DNA of 64,000 nt from Desulfosarcina sp. BuS5 (GTDB lineage Bacteria; Desulfobacterota; Desulfobacteria; Desulfobacterales; BuS5). Made by a program: the position numbers and the translations under genes. Of the stretch, positions 36,247 through 46,057 are shown piece by piece. Where the stretch lies: NCBI RefSeq assembly GCF_028752835.1, contig NZ_CP087952.1:248001-312000 (forward strand). The letters are read 5' to 3'. The notes below the pieces were generated by a model. It was not told the origin of the DNA. It searched no databases and saw nothing but the letters and a program-made list of their open reading frames with translations. The stretch's first letter is position 1, and every line of letters starts with the position of its first letter.

Positions 36247-37272
36247 ATGGTAACAAAAAAATATACGGTATTGAATATTAATACGTCAAAAAAAATCGAC
36301 AAAAAACATATAAAGCTTACTTTTGCTGATATTGAGAATGCACGGCAACTTTTCGGCGATTATAACAAGAATCTCCGGCAGATTGCCGATGAGCTTAGCC
36401 TAAGCATTGATGCCAGGGGGAACACAGTATACATAACAGGCGATGCAACAACCGCCTCTTTGGCCAAAAAATTGCTTACGCAATTATATGATTTGCTAAA
36501 AAAGGGGTATCCTGTTTATTCGAATGATATCGATTATGCTATACGACTCCTATCTTCCGATGATGGTATTAATTTAAAGGAAATTTTTTTAGATACAGTC
36601 TATGTTACATCAAAAAAACGCTCAATTACACCTAGGGGCAGAGCTCAAAAAGAATATATTGATGCCATGCGAAGTTATGATATAGTTTTTGGAATAGGAC
36701 CCGCCGGGACAGGGAAAACATACCTTGCCATGGCTATGGCCGTTGCAGCGCTCGCAAAAAATATCGTAAACCGGATAGTCCTAACCAGACCGGCGGTGGA
36801 AGCAGGTGAAACTCTTGGATTTTTGCCTGGAGATTTGGCGGAAAAAGTCAACCCTTACCTTAGACCACTGTATGATGCACTTCATGATATGATGCGCTTT
36901 GAGAAAGCATCAAGGCTGATAGAAACAGGTATTATTGAAGTTGCGCCCCTGGCTTTTATGCGCGGTCGCACATTAAACGACGCCTTCATTATCCTGGATG
37001 AAGCTCAAAATACAACCTCCAAACAGATGAAAATGTTTTTAACCAGGATCGGATTCAATTCCAAGGCCGTCATTACCGGTGACATTACTCAGACAGACCT
37101 TCCGGTTGAACAACCATCCGGATTAATAGAGGCAAAGAATATTCTTAATCAAGTAGATGGCATAAAAATGGTCTTTTTCTCTAAAAATGATGTTGCCCGG
37201 CATAAACTGGTGCAAAAAATTATCAGGGCCTATGAACAAGTAGAAAACCAAAACAGCAGCAATCAAGTATGA
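36247..37272 (+). CDS. phoH: PhoH family ATPase
   Basis: This 341-residue PhoH-like protein has an N-terminal KH-like domain and the PhoH ATPase core: GIGPAGTGKTYLAMAMA (Walker A), RPAVEAGETLGFLPGD, AFIILDEAQNTTSKQMKMFLTR (Walker B, quoted in part) and VITGDITQTDLP. ATG 36247 or the adjacent TTG 36244 may serve; no strong ribosome site is visible. The order phoH, pgpH, ybeY is widely conserved and links it to rRNA or mRNA processing. It overlaps pgpH by four bases. Confidence 0.93.
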   Translation: MVTKKYTVLNINTSKKIDKKHIKLTFADIENARQLFGDYNKNLRQIADELSLSIDARGNTVYITGDATTASLAKKLLTQLYDLLKKGYPVYSNDIDYAIRLLSSDDGINLKEIFLDTVYVTSKKRSITPRGRAQKEYIDAMRSYDIVFGIGPAGTGKTYLAMAMAVAALAKNIVNRIVLTRPAVEAGETLGFLPGDLAEKVNPYLRPLYDALHDMMRFEKASRLIETGIIEVAPLAFMRGRTLNDAFIILDEAQNTTSKQMKMFLTRIGFNSKAVITGDITQTDLPVEQPSGLIEAKNILNQVDGIKMVFFSKNDVARHKLVQKIIRAYEQVENQNSSNQV

Positions 37273-39686
37273 AAAAAAATAAAAAATCGATTCGCAGCCG
37301 TTTTTTATCAGGCAATTCAGTGCGCTGGATCCTGCTGGGGTTTGTGGCGGTATTCTTTACCCTCACCCTCTATCCGAGCCTCATTGTTAAAAAGCAATCG
37401 TATAAAATCGGAGATATAGCAGATAAAGACATTAAAGCTCAAAAGGATTTTTTTATAGAAGATAAGGACGCCACGGAAGCCAGGCGTAAAGAGGCGATGG
37501 AGAATGTTGTGACCGTTTATGATTACAACACGTCTCTTTTCAATATAATTTCCAGCAATATTAGTGGGGCCTTTGAAAAAAGTCGTACGCTTATCGGATC
37601 TGAAAAGAGAAAGATGGATTCCACTATGGATTTCAAGTCCGGGGCGGAATTGCAGAAATTATCTGTAGAAGACGTTATCATAGGAACAACCCCGCATCAT
37701 ATAATGCTGGATAGAAAGGCAATTTTTGAAAAAAAGATAGGGATTCCGGTTAGTAAAGGGGCATACGAAGTTTTCGAAAAAGAAAAATTTTCCGTGAACA
37801 TAGAAGATCTCATCGTCAGGATTCTCCAGGAAATACTGGAAAACGGTGTTGTGAAAAACAAGGAGATACTCTTGAGAGAGGCTGGCAAGGGGATTATTTT
37901 GAAATATTCCGGCACTGATTCGGAAGTGCTGGTTAAAGGTCTCAGGAAGATTTACGGACCTGACCAGGCCAAAACCATGGTAAGAATTATCGGGCAGCCC
38001 CTGCTTAAAAATTGCAGCTACAGCCTACGCAATCTAATAGCCGATTTTACCCAAAGGCTCATACGGCCTAATATCAGCCTTAACTACATAGAAACAAATA
38101 AACGAAAGGAAAAAGCCGCTTCGGAAGTTAAACCGATTCTATACAAGGTTAAGGCCGGAGAGATGATCCTGCGTGAGGGAGAACGAATTACGGAAAATCA
38201 TATGGCGAAACTCCGCAACCTTCAGGTCGCAACAAAAAAGGGAAAATTATTTTCTAACAGCATTGGCGCGGCCATGATACTTATATCTCTTTTTATAATC
38301 ACGTACATCCTCAAAATGAATCATAATGGTAAAATAACTATAAACCACAACAAAGACCTTTTATTTATAACAAGTCTATTCATAATTTTTTTTCTCATAA
38401 CAGTAATCTCTTCATCCGTAGCTGAAACCCTTGCTATCCATGCGCCCTTTCCCATATCCGGATCTTCAATACTGTTCGGAATCCCCCTGGCATCAAGCGC
38501 CATGATAGCCTGCATGTTCCTCGGATATAATAATGCAATTTTTTTAGCCATAGTTTTTTCTATATGCACCGCATTTGTTTTTCCAAACAAATTCGAATTC
38601 CTTATATACTTCCTGTTAAGCAGCGTCATGGCCGCCTATTGGGCGCAGGATTGCAGGGAACGTAAGGTACTTATTAAAGCGGGCATAAAATTAGGGCTTC
38701 TCAATATGGTGCTTGCCGCTGTCTTAGGCCTTTATTTGGGAGAATACTTCAAGTTCGCCTTTTTGTGGGATCTTCTATTTGCATTTATCGGCGGAATCGG
38801 GGCCGCAGCGGTTACAACGGGAATCGCCCCTCTTTTTGAAATGGCTTTCGATTATACGTCGGATATCAAGATGCTTGAGCTTGCAAATCTTGACATGCCT
38901 ATCCTGAGAAGACTCATGATAGAAGCTCCTGGAACTTATCACCATTCAGTAGTAGTAGGTTCCATGGCGGAAGCTGCGGCTGCTGAAATAGGTGTAAATC
39001 CCCTGGCGGCGAAAGTATGCGGCTATTATCACGATATAGGCAAATTAAAAAAACCGCTCTATTTTATTGAAAACCAGGCAAACGGCAAAAACAAACACGA
39101 TAAACTCGCGCCATCCATGTCCAGCCTTATATTGATTTCTCATATAAAAGATGGCGTTGAAATTGCTAAAAAAAATAAGCTGGGCGATATTATCATAAAC
39201 GCAATACAACAGCACCACGGGACCAGCCTGATCAGTTATTTTTATGGTAAGGCCAAAAGGATTAAGGGCGATGATTCCGTTACAATAGATGATTTCAGAT
39301 ATCCCGGACCCAAGCCTCAAACCTGGATGGCCGGGCTTGTAATGCTGGCGGATGTGGTTGAAGCAGCCTCAAGAACACTCGAAAATCCGACCCCGTCCAG
39401 AATACAATGGCATGTACAGACTACCATCAACAGAATTTTTGCCGAGGGAGAGCTCGATGAATGCGACTTGACACTTAAAAATCTTCATAAAATAGCAAAA
39501 AGTTTCAACAAGATATTAAACGGAATACATCATCACCGGATTGAATATCCGGAAAAAAAGCAAGCAGCTAACGGGAATGGGCATAATGGCGGTTCTGATA
39601 AAAAACAGACAGAATCTTTACAAAATACCTCAGCAAGAGACAATACAGAAGGCTCAGGCAATCTTAAACGCCTTGGATTGTCCTGA
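37269..39686 (+). CDS. PgpH-like membrane HD phosphohydrolase
   Basis: The 805-residue protein belongs to the 7TMR-HD family. It has an N-terminal anchor, an extracytoplasmic helical domain (~residues 40-325), seven membrane helices (~335-540) and a cytoplasmic HD domain with HHSVVVGSMAEAAA, CGYYHDIGKLKKP and QQHHGTS. In Listeria, PgpH hydrolyses c-di-AMP; activity in this lineage is inferred. The C-terminal tail (~40 residues, low complexity) overlaps the start of ybeY by about 100 bases. Confidence 0.9.
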   Translation: MKKNKKSIRSRFLSGNSVRWILLGFVAVFFTLTLYPSLIVKKQSYKIGDIADKDIKAQKDFFIEDKDATEARRKEAMENVVTVYDYNTSLFNIISSNISGAFEKSRTLIGSEKRKMDSTMDFKSGAELQKLSVEDVIIGTTPHHIMLDRKAIFEKKIGIPVSKGAYEVFEKEKFSVNIEDLIVRILQEILENGVVKNKEILLREAGKGIILKYSGTDSEVLVKGLRKIYGPDQAKTMVRIIGQPLLKNCSYSLRNLIADFTQRLIRPNISLNYIETNKRKEKAASEVKPILYKVKAGEMILREGERITENHMAKLRNLQVATKKGKLFSNSIGAAMILISLFIITYILKMNHNGKITINHNKDLLFITSLFIIFFLITVISSSVAETLAIHAPFPISGSSILFGIPLASSAMIACMFLGYNNAIFLAIVFSICTAFVFPNKFEFLIYFLLSSVMAAYWAQDCRERKVLIKAGIKLGLLNMVLAAVLGLYLGEYFKFAFLWDLLFAFIGGIGAAAVTTGIAPLFEMAFDYTSDIKMLELANLDMPILRRLMIEAPGTYHHSVVVGSMAEAAAAEIGVNPLAAKVCGYYHDIGKLKKPLYFIENQANGKNKHDKLAPSMSSLILISHIKDGVEIAKKNKLGDIIINAIQQHHGTSLISYFYGKAKRIKGDDSVTIDDFRYPGPKPQTWMAGLVMLADVVEAASRTLENPTPSRIQWHVQTTINRIFAEGELDECDLTLKNLHKIAKSFNKILNGIHHHRIEYPEKKQAANGNGHNGGSDKKQTESLQNTSARDNTEGSGNLKRLGLS

Positions 39687-40029
39687 CGGAGAACTATCCC
39701 TCCTCATTATAGACAATCTGCAAATAACCGAACTAAATCAAAAATACCTCAACCGGGAAGGCCCTGCAAATGTGATTGCATTTCCCATGCGCGGGGGCGA
39801 TTACCCGGAAATAGCGCCCCAGCTTTTAGGGGATGTTGTGATCTCTGCAGAAAAAGCGGCTGATGAAGGGAGCCTTTTTAATATAAGCATGGAAGAAAGG
39901 TTTATGCAACTTATGGTGCACGGCATTCTTCATCTTTTCGGTTATGATCATGAAAAATCAGACAAAGAAGCCTTGATAATGGAGCAAAAAAGCGAGGAAC
40001 TTTTGAAAATTTTAAGGGAACTTTCCTAA
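39586..40029 (+). CDS. ybeY: endoribonuclease YbeY
   Basis: YbeY is a metal-dependent ribonuclease needed for 16S rRNA 3' maturation and ribosome quality control. The signature HGILHLFGYDH (H-x3-H-x5-H) is complete, and NVIAFPMRGG matches the family. I start at ATG 39586, preceded by GGGAATGGG; a longer frame from 39541 lies wholly inside pgpH and adds residues without homology. The 147-residue product is normal in length. The 101-base overlap with the end of pgpH is larger than usual. Confidence 0.93.
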   Translation: MAVLIKNRQNLYKIPQQETIQKAQAILNALDCPDGELSLLIIDNLQITELNQKYLNREGPANVIAFPMRGGDYPEIAPQLLGDVVISAEKAADEGSLFNISMEERFMQLMVHGILHLFGYDHEKSDKEALIMEQKSEELLKILRELS

Positions 40030-40047
40030 GGGAAGAGGAGAAAATAA

Positions 40048-40767
40048 ATGGCTGGACTGGCTGTAAATGTTGACCATGTATCCACATTAAGAGAGGCAAG
40101 AAAAATATCCTACCCGGATCCGGTTGCAGCGGCAGTGCTTGCGGAACTGGCCGGAGCCGACGGCATTGTTGTTCATCTTCGGGAAGACCGGCGTCATATT
40201 CAGGATCGGGATGTGAGGATTCTGCGAAAAATTGTACAAACCAAGCTAATCCTCGAAATGGCTGCGACCCCGGAAATGGTGGGAATTGCCCTGGATATCA
40301 AACCGGACCTGGTAACCCTGGTCCCTGAAAAAAGGGAAGAGCTTACCACTGAGGGAGGGCTTGATCTGATCGTGCATAAAAACTCCATCGCCGAAACCAT
40401 CGGTACCCTTCAAAATAGCGGCATACCTGTCAGCATTTTTATAGATTCGGCTCCGGAACAGATTAAGGTCGCTCATCAGATCAACGCAACCATGGTGGAA
40501 ATTCATACCGGAGCTTTCTGCGATGCCACTACCATCAAAAAAAGAGAGCAGACTTTTACAGATATAGTCAATGGGGTCAAGCTGGCCCATAAGCTGAAAT
40601 TAGGGATCAATGCCGGTCATGGAATTTGCTATAAAACCATCAAAGCTTTTAAAGGCCTTGATGAAATAGATGAATTCAGTATCGGGCACAGTATTGTCTC
40701 AAGGGCGGTGTTGGTCGGTATGAAGGCGGCGGTAAAGGAGATGCTGGCGCTGGTTAAGGAGCTTTGA
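40048..40767 (+). CDS. pdxJ: pyridoxine 5'-phosphate synthase
   Basis: PdxJ condenses deoxyxylulose 5-phosphate with 3-amino-2-oxopropyl phosphate to give vitamin B6 phosphate. The 239-residue TIM barrel begins GLAVNVDHVSTLREAR and shows GADGIVVHLREDRRHI, TLVPEKREELTTEGG, and LGINAGHG near the C-terminus. The gene has a GGAAGAGGAG site. It follows ybeY by 18 bases and precedes a sensor kinase after a short GC-rich spacer. Confidence 0.96.
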   Translation: MAGLAVNVDHVSTLREARKISYPDPVAAAVLAELAGADGIVVHLREDRRHIQDRDVRILRKIVQTKLILEMAATPEMVGIALDIKPDLVTLVPEKREELTTEGGLDLIVHKNSIAETIGTLQNSGIPVSIFIDSAPEQIKVAHQINATMVEIHTGAFCDATTIKKREQTFTDIVNGVKLAHKLKLGINAGHGICYKTIKAFKGLDEIDEFSIGHSIVSRAVLVGMKAAVKEMLALVKEL

Positions 40768-40834
40768 GGGAGCGCTTTGCTTGAGGAGCGGCCTGCGGCC
40801 TTTAGAGGCGCTTCGCTTGAGGGTAGAGGAGTAA

Positions 40835-42091
40835 ATGGAGTATGACAGTTTTGAAAATCCGGTGCCGATGTGTGAAGAGATTGTTCAAATGGTAACAAAT
40901 GAAAAGCTGGTGACCGAATCACTCAAAGAAAAAAAAATAATGATCGCAACGCTTAAAAAACAGAAGGAACTGCTGATGCGTGAACGCAAAGCCTTTGCGT
41001 TGATGGCCAAAGCCACGGTTTATGCAAAAAACATATTCGATCTATGCCGAATGGTTATTGTCGGACTTGTGGAAATCCTGAGATTCGACACAGGTGTTAT
41101 TCGATTAAAAACCGGGCAGGAGAACTCATTGGAGATGGTGGCTTCAACGGGGCTGGACAAAACCACAATAGAATTTCTTCATGATGATCCTGAGAGTATC
41201 GCAACGTTTGTTGCCAACAGCGAAAAACCGATTTTTGCTCCTGATACAAGCACACATGAAATCATGCGGACGTATGGCAAGCGGATTGATCAATTCATGT
41301 GTAAAGCGCTTATCTCATGGCCTTTGCATGATTCTTTACAAAAAATTATAGGTGTGGTCACGCTGGTTTCGCATTTGCCAAAGAAAATTCCCGATAAAGA
41401 CAGAGACTTCTTTGAAATAATTGCAGGTATGCTTGCGATTGTTATAGAGCGTAAACTGGCTAGCAGGAATATTACGAAAGCTCTTAAAGAAAAAGAGCTG
41501 ATGCTGAAAGAGATTCACCACCGGGTCAAGAATAATATGCAGGTGATCTCCAGTCTGATCAACCTTCAAGCCGGCCGGATAGAGGATCAGGATTACAAAA
41601 ATATGTTTGACGAAATCAGGGACCGAATCAGATCTATGGCCCTTGTGCATGACCAGTTGTACAGAAGCAGAGATTTGGCTTATATTAATCTTAAAGATTA
41701 TATTACGCAGCTCACCGGCAGCCTGATGAGATCGTACAGCATTGCCTCAGGCAAAATTGAGTTAAAAATAGATGCCGACGATCTTTATATCGGAATCGAC
41801 AAGGCCGTGCCCTGTGGTTTGATTACAAATGAACTGATCTCCAATGCCTTGAAATATGCCTTTCCTGATGATATGAAGGGGCAGATAATCATTAAACTGG
41901 ATAAAGATGATAATGGAAAGCTACTATTGAATATCAAGGATAACGGTATCGGACTGACCCAAGACTTTAATCTGCAAAATGCTGATTCTCTTGGACTGGA
42001 ACTGGTTATAATGCTTGTGGAACAGATAGATGGAAGTTTAGACATAACCGGAGACGAGGGCACGGAAGTTACTATTATCTTTGCGGCATAG
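40835..42091 (+). CDS. GAF-domain sensor histidine kinase (HisKA_2 type)
   Basis: The 418-residue cytoplasmic kinase has an N-terminal coiled region, a GAF sensor domain (~65-205), then the HisKA_2 phosphoacceptor EIHHRVKNNMQVISSLINLQ and an HATPase domain (NELISNALKYAF, IKDNGIGL). No membrane helix is present, so it senses an internal signal or is coupled through partners. It lies 14 bases upstream of a gene with two receiver domains, and the pair probably forms one signalling unit. The start has AGGAGTAA upstream. Confidence 0.9.
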   Translation: MEYDSFENPVPMCEEIVQMVTNEKLVTESLKEKKIMIATLKKQKELLMRERKAFALMAKATVYAKNIFDLCRMVIVGLVEILRFDTGVIRLKTGQENSLEMVASTGLDKTTIEFLHDDPESIATFVANSEKPIFAPDTSTHEIMRTYGKRIDQFMCKALISWPLHDSLQKIIGVVTLVSHLPKKIPDKDRDFFEIIAGMLAIVIERKLASRNITKALKEKELMLKEIHHRVKNNMQVISSLINLQAGRIEDQDYKNMFDEIRDRIRSMALVHDQLYRSRDLAYINLKDYITQLTGSLMRSYSIASGKIELKIDADDLYIGIDKAVPCGLITNELISNALKYAFPDDMKGQIIIKLDKDDNGKLLLNIKDNGIGLTQDFNLQNADSLGLELVIMLVEQIDGSLDITGDEGTEVTIIFAA

Positions 42092-42105
42092 ACTGGGAGA
42101 AAAAA

Positions 42106-44001
42106 ATGTCCAGGATTAAAATTTTTGTAGTAGAGGATGAGGCTATTGTAGCGCGAGACCTGAAAAACAGCCTGGAAAATTTAGGCTATGAGGTTGATGA
42201 TGTGGTAGCCTCAGGTGAAGAAGCAGTGGCAAGAGCTTTGGCATTATCTCCCGATTTAGTGCTGATGGATATTATGCTAAAGGGATATATGGACGGGATT
42301 GAAGCTGCTGCCAAGATAAGGAAGGAGATTGATCTGCCGGTTATATATCTTACAGCATATGCGGATGACGATACCTTAAAGCGTGCCAAAATAACCACTC
42401 CATTAGGTTATATTCTCAAACCCTTTGACGAAAGAGAACTGCATACCGCCATAGAGATAGGACTGTACAAACACAAGATGGAGATGGAGCTGAAAGAATC
42501 AAAAGAATGGCTGATGACTGTGCTTAAAAGCATCGGTGACGCTGTGATTGCCACGGATAATAATGGCCGGGTGACATTTATGAATCCGGTAGCTGAAAAT
42601 CTTACCGGCTGGCGCCAGGAGGATGCAACCGGAGAGGAGCTGACCGAAATTTTTAACATAGTTAATGAACAGACCCATGCCGTTGTTAAAAATCCGGTGG
42701 ATAAAGTTCTGAAAACCGGTCTTATAGTGGGTCTGGCCAATCATACCATGCTTATCTCAAAAAACGGCTCAATCATACCTGTCGACGACAGCGCCGCCCC
42801 GGTCAAGGATGAAAAGGGCAACGTTTCCGGTGTTGTCCTTGTTTTTAGAGATGTTACTGAAAGAAGACGGATAGAGCAGCAACGCTTGAAAACACAGAAA
42901 CTCGAGTCCCTCGGAATTCTTGCCGGAGGCATTGCCCATGATTTTAATAATATATTAACCGGGATTCTCGGAAATATAACCTTGTCAAAAATGTATCTTG
43001 ATGCAAATGATAAGGCTTACAGCAAACTCGAAGATGCTGAAAAAGCGTCTTTGCGAGCCAGGGATTTGACCCGGCAACTGCTGACATTCGCAAGGGGCGG
43101 AGCGCCGGTTAAAGAGACCATATCTGTCCGGGAAATTATTGACGAATCGGCATATTTTGCATTATGCGGCTCCAATGTTAAATGCGATTTTATTATTCCG
43201 GACGACCTCCGGCCTTTAAAGGCGGACGCCGGCCAGTTAAGTCAGGTTATCTCCAATCTGGTTATCAACGCCAACCAGTCCATGCCCCAGGGCGGGACCA
43301 TCAAAATAACGCTTGAAAACATTGATATAGATCACAAATCAGGCCCTTCCATAAAGCCCGGCCAATATATAAAAATAACCGTAAAAGACGCGGGCCATGG
43401 AATCCCGAATAAATATCTTGCAAAAATTTTCGACCCGTATTTTACTACCAAACAGGCTGGAAACGGTTTGGGGCTGGCCACCGTCTTTTCGATTATAAAC
43501 AGACACAATGGATATATATTTGTTGAATCAGAGATCGGAAAAGGGACAACCTTTTTCATATATCTGCCTGTTTTTACAGAGACTGTTATTCATAAAAAGA
43601 AGAAAAAAAATATCATTACCGGAAAAGGCCGGATACTGGTGATGGATGATGAAGCTATGGTTCTGGAAGTTTCCGGGGCTATGATAAAATCACTCGGTTA
43701 TGAAACCGCCTTTGCCGAAAATGGGTCCGAAGCTGTTGCAAAATATAAAGAAGCTATGGATACAGGCAAGCCGTTCGATATGGTTATTCTCGACCTGACC
43801 GTGCAAGGCGGGATGGGCGGCCGTGAAGCAGTAAAAAGATTGTTTGAAATTGACCCGCAAGTAAAAGCGATTGTATCGAGTGGATATTCAGTCGATTCCG
43901 CCATGGCAAAGTTTGAAGAATACGGGTTTATTGATGTGCTTGTAAAGCCTTACAAGCTTGAAATTCTGAGTAAAACTTTGCACAGGGTTAATGAAATATG
44001 A
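42106..44001 (+). CDS. hybrid sensor kinase: receiver, PAS, HisKA, HATPase, receiver
   Basis: Domain order in the 631 residues: an N-terminal receiver (~5-120, LVLMDIMLKGYMDG), a PAS domain (~130-255), HisKA with phosphoacceptor His in GGIAHDFNNILTG, an HATPase (NLVINANQSMPQGG, GHGIPNKYLAKIFDPYFTT) and a C-terminal receiver (~510-630, MVILDLTVQGGMGG). The first receiver is probably the target of the preceding GAF kinase, which would make a relay. No DNA-binding output is present. It overlaps the nnr gene by four bases. Confidence 0.92.
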   Translation: MSRIKIFVVEDEAIVARDLKNSLENLGYEVDDVVASGEEAVARALALSPDLVLMDIMLKGYMDGIEAAAKIRKEIDLPVIYLTAYADDDTLKRAKITTPLGYILKPFDERELHTAIEIGLYKHKMEMELKESKEWLMTVLKSIGDAVIATDNNGRVTFMNPVAENLTGWRQEDATGEELTEIFNIVNEQTHAVVKNPVDKVLKTGLIVGLANHTMLISKNGSIIPVDDSAAPVKDEKGNVSGVVLVFRDVTERRRIEQQRLKTQKLESLGILAGGIAHDFNNILTGILGNITLSKMYLDANDKAYSKLEDAEKASLRARDLTRQLLTFARGGAPVKETISVREIIDESAYFALCGSNVKCDFIIPDDLRPLKADAGQLSQVISNLVINANQSMPQGGTIKITLENIDIDHKSGPSIKPGQYIKITVKDAGHGIPNKYLAKIFDPYFTTKQAGNGLGLATVFSIINRHNGYIFVESEIGKGTTFFIYLPVFTETVIHKKKKKNIITGKGRILVMDDEAMVLEVSGAMIKSLGYETAFAENGSEAVAKYKEAMDTGKPFDMVILDLTVQGGMGGREAVKRLFEIDPQVKAIVSSGYSVDSAMAKFEEYGFIDVLVKPYKLEILSKTLHRVNEI

Positions 44002-45602
44002 AAATAAATGAGCCAATGTATCTTGTTTATGCGGCTGAAATGCAGCAAATGGATCGTCTGACGATTGAAGCCTTTGGTATCCCGGGCCGGGTACTGATGG
44101 AAAATGCCGGACGGGGAGCAACCGAAATATTATTAAGGAAAAAACCCGATATCTACAATAAAAGTATCGGCATTATAGCGGGACGCGGCAACAACGGCGG
44201 AGATGGATTTGTTATGGCGCGCTATCTCGTTCAAAAAGGAATAAAGGTAGCTGTTTATCTGTTGGCCGACAGGAAGAGAGTCGCCGGGGACGCGGCCGCC
44301 AACCTACGCCTGCTTGAGCCCCTTGAAGTACCGATGATCGAACTGACAGATCGGGAAAAGTTTTTTAAATATATAGAGTTAATGCTCAACCACGACATAT
44401 GGATTGATGCGATTCTCGGAACAGGCCTGAAATCCGATGTAAAGGGCTTCTTCAGGGAAATAATAGAATTTATAAACAGTTCAAAAAAATATATCTTCTC
44501 GGTAGACATACCCTCAGGGCTTAATTCCGATACAGGTCTGCCCTGCGGTATAGCTGCCAGCGCAAATGCAACGGCAACTTTTGCATTTGCCAAAACAGGG
44601 CAAATTCTCTACCCTGGAGCAGAATATACCGGTGATCTGGAAATAGTCGATATCGGTATTCCGCCGCATATTGCCGATGAGGTTGGGCCCCGGCAATATC
44701 TCATAACAGCGGATATGGTACGCTCCCATATCCGGCCGCGAAAACAGGATGCTCATAAGGGCGATACCGGACACCTGCTTGTTATAGCCGCTTCTACCGG
44801 AAAAACAGGAGCCGCAACAATGGCGGCGGGCTCTGCCATACGTGCCGGAGCAGGTCTGGTTACCCTCGGAATTCCCGCATCATTAAATCCTGTTCTGGAA
44901 ACACAGCTCATAGAGGCGATGACCTTTCCGCTGCCTGAAAAAGCAGCCGGGATCCTGGGGGGGGATGCATTTATCAAAATTATGGCGCTAATGGCAGACA
45001 AACAATGCCTGGCAACAGGACCCGGTCTTGGAACCGATCCCGATACCATAGAACTTATATGCCGGATTATCCAGGCATGCGAAATCCCGATTGTGATTGA
45101 TGCTGACGGGTTGAACAGCCTGGTTGGCAGAACTGATATTCTGAACAAGCTCAAAGCACCGGCTGTACTGACGCCGCATCCGGGAGAAATGGCGCGCTTG
45201 GCGAATATAACCACCCGTGAAGTGCAAAGCAACAGGATATCCTGCGCCAGAGAATTTGCCTTAAAATTCAATGTCCATCTTGTACTTAAAGGTACACGCA
45301 CGGTCATCGCGCATCCGGATGGAAGTATATATATTAATCCCACAGGTAACCCGGGTATGGCATCGGGCGGAATGGGTGACGTGCTCACAGGAATAATCGC
45401 CGGACTTATTACGCAAGGGCTTCCTATAAAAAAAGCTGCTCAGGCCGGTGTTTTTCTGCATGGCGCGGCCGCAGATCATCTGGTTGAAAAAATTGGCCCA
45501 ACAGGCTTTCTTGCAACCGAGGTTATGGATGAAATCCCACAACAGATCAAAAGAGTGATGAGTGAATATAGAAGATGTTCATTTAACAACATTGTCGCCT
45601 GA
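43998..45602 (+). CDS. nnr: bifunctional NAD(P)H-hydrate epimerase and ADP-dependent dehydratase
   Basis: This enzyme repairs hydrated NAD(P)H. The N-terminal epimerase (YjeF_N, ~1-215) has GRVLMENAGRGA and IIAGRGNNGGDGFVMARYL. The C-terminal dehydratase (~220-525) has KGDTGHLLVIAAS, PAVLTPHPGEMARL, LKGTRTVIA and NPGMASGGMGDVLTGII. The 534-residue length matches bacterial Nnr fusions. The 41-base overlap with tsaE and the nnr-tsaE order are a conserved bacterial arrangement. Confidence 0.96.
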   Translation: MKINEPMYLVYAAEMQQMDRLTIEAFGIPGRVLMENAGRGATEILLRKKPDIYNKSIGIIAGRGNNGGDGFVMARYLVQKGIKVAVYLLADRKRVAGDAAANLRLLEPLEVPMIELTDREKFFKYIELMLNHDIWIDAILGTGLKSDVKGFFREIIEFINSSKKYIFSVDIPSGLNSDTGLPCGIAASANATATFAFAKTGQILYPGAEYTGDLEIVDIGIPPHIADEVGPRQYLITADMVRSHIRPRKQDAHKGDTGHLLVIAASTGKTGAATMAAGSAIRAGAGLVTLGIPASLNPVLETQLIEAMTFPLPEKAAGILGGDAFIKIMALMADKQCLATGPGLGTDPDTIELICRIIQACEIPIVIDADGLNSLVGRTDILNKLKAPAVLTPHPGEMARLANITTREVQSNRISCAREFALKFNVHLVLKGTRTVIAHPDGSIYINPTGNPGMASGGMGDVLTGIIAGLITQGLPIKKAAQAGVFLHGAAADHLVEKIGPTGFLATEVMDEIPQQIKRVMSEYRRCSFNNIVA

Positions 45603-46032
45603 AGAGACCAAAAGTCTGGGGCAAAAAATCGGTGCGGCCATTGAATCCGGGATTGTTATAGCTTTAATCGGTGATCTCGGCGCGGGAAAAACCTTATTTA
45701 TTCAGGGCCTTGCTTCAGGGTTGGATGTACCTTCGGAGCATTATGTAACAAGCCCTTCCTACACCTTGATAAACGAGTATCCCGGCCGGCTCAGGCTGTT
45801 TCATATAGATCTTTACCGGATAAACTCTGAAAATGATTTCGAAGATATCGGGATTTACGAAATACTTTCCGGCCGCGAAGTTGCGGCGGTAGAATGGGCG
45901 GAGAGGCTGAAAGAATCAATGCCGGCTGAATATCTATCCATTCATCTCAAGATAATCGATGATCAAAAACGAAAAATAAAAATAACTGCATATGGACCGA
46001 ATGCTATTAATCTGTTAAAAAAGTTGGCTTAA
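45562..46032 (+). CDS. tsaE: tRNA threonylcarbamoyladenosine synthesis ATPase TsaE
   Basis: TsaE is the ATPase partner of TsaB-TsaD in making t6A37 on ANN-decoding tRNAs. The 156 residues include the P-loop LIGDLGAGKTLFIQG, SPSYTLINEY, and LFHIDLYR followed by AAVEWAERL, all family hallmarks. The start lies inside the end of nnr. lysC follows 25 bases downstream. Confidence 0.94.
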   Translation: MNIEDVHLTTLSPEETKSLGQKIGAAIESGIVIALIGDLGAGKTLFIQGLASGLDVPSEHYVTSPSYTLINEYPGRLRLFHIDLYRINSENDFEDIGIYEILSGREVAAVEWAERLKESMPAEYLSIHLKIIDDQKRKIKITAYGPNAINLLKKLA

Positions 46033-46057
46033 AAAGGGCTTTAGTGAAGGAATAACC

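Noticed and set aside
36066-36302. 78-codon minus-strand frame upstream of phoH
   Set aside because: It overlaps the phoH start and a repeat fragment, has no ribosome site and shows no motif.
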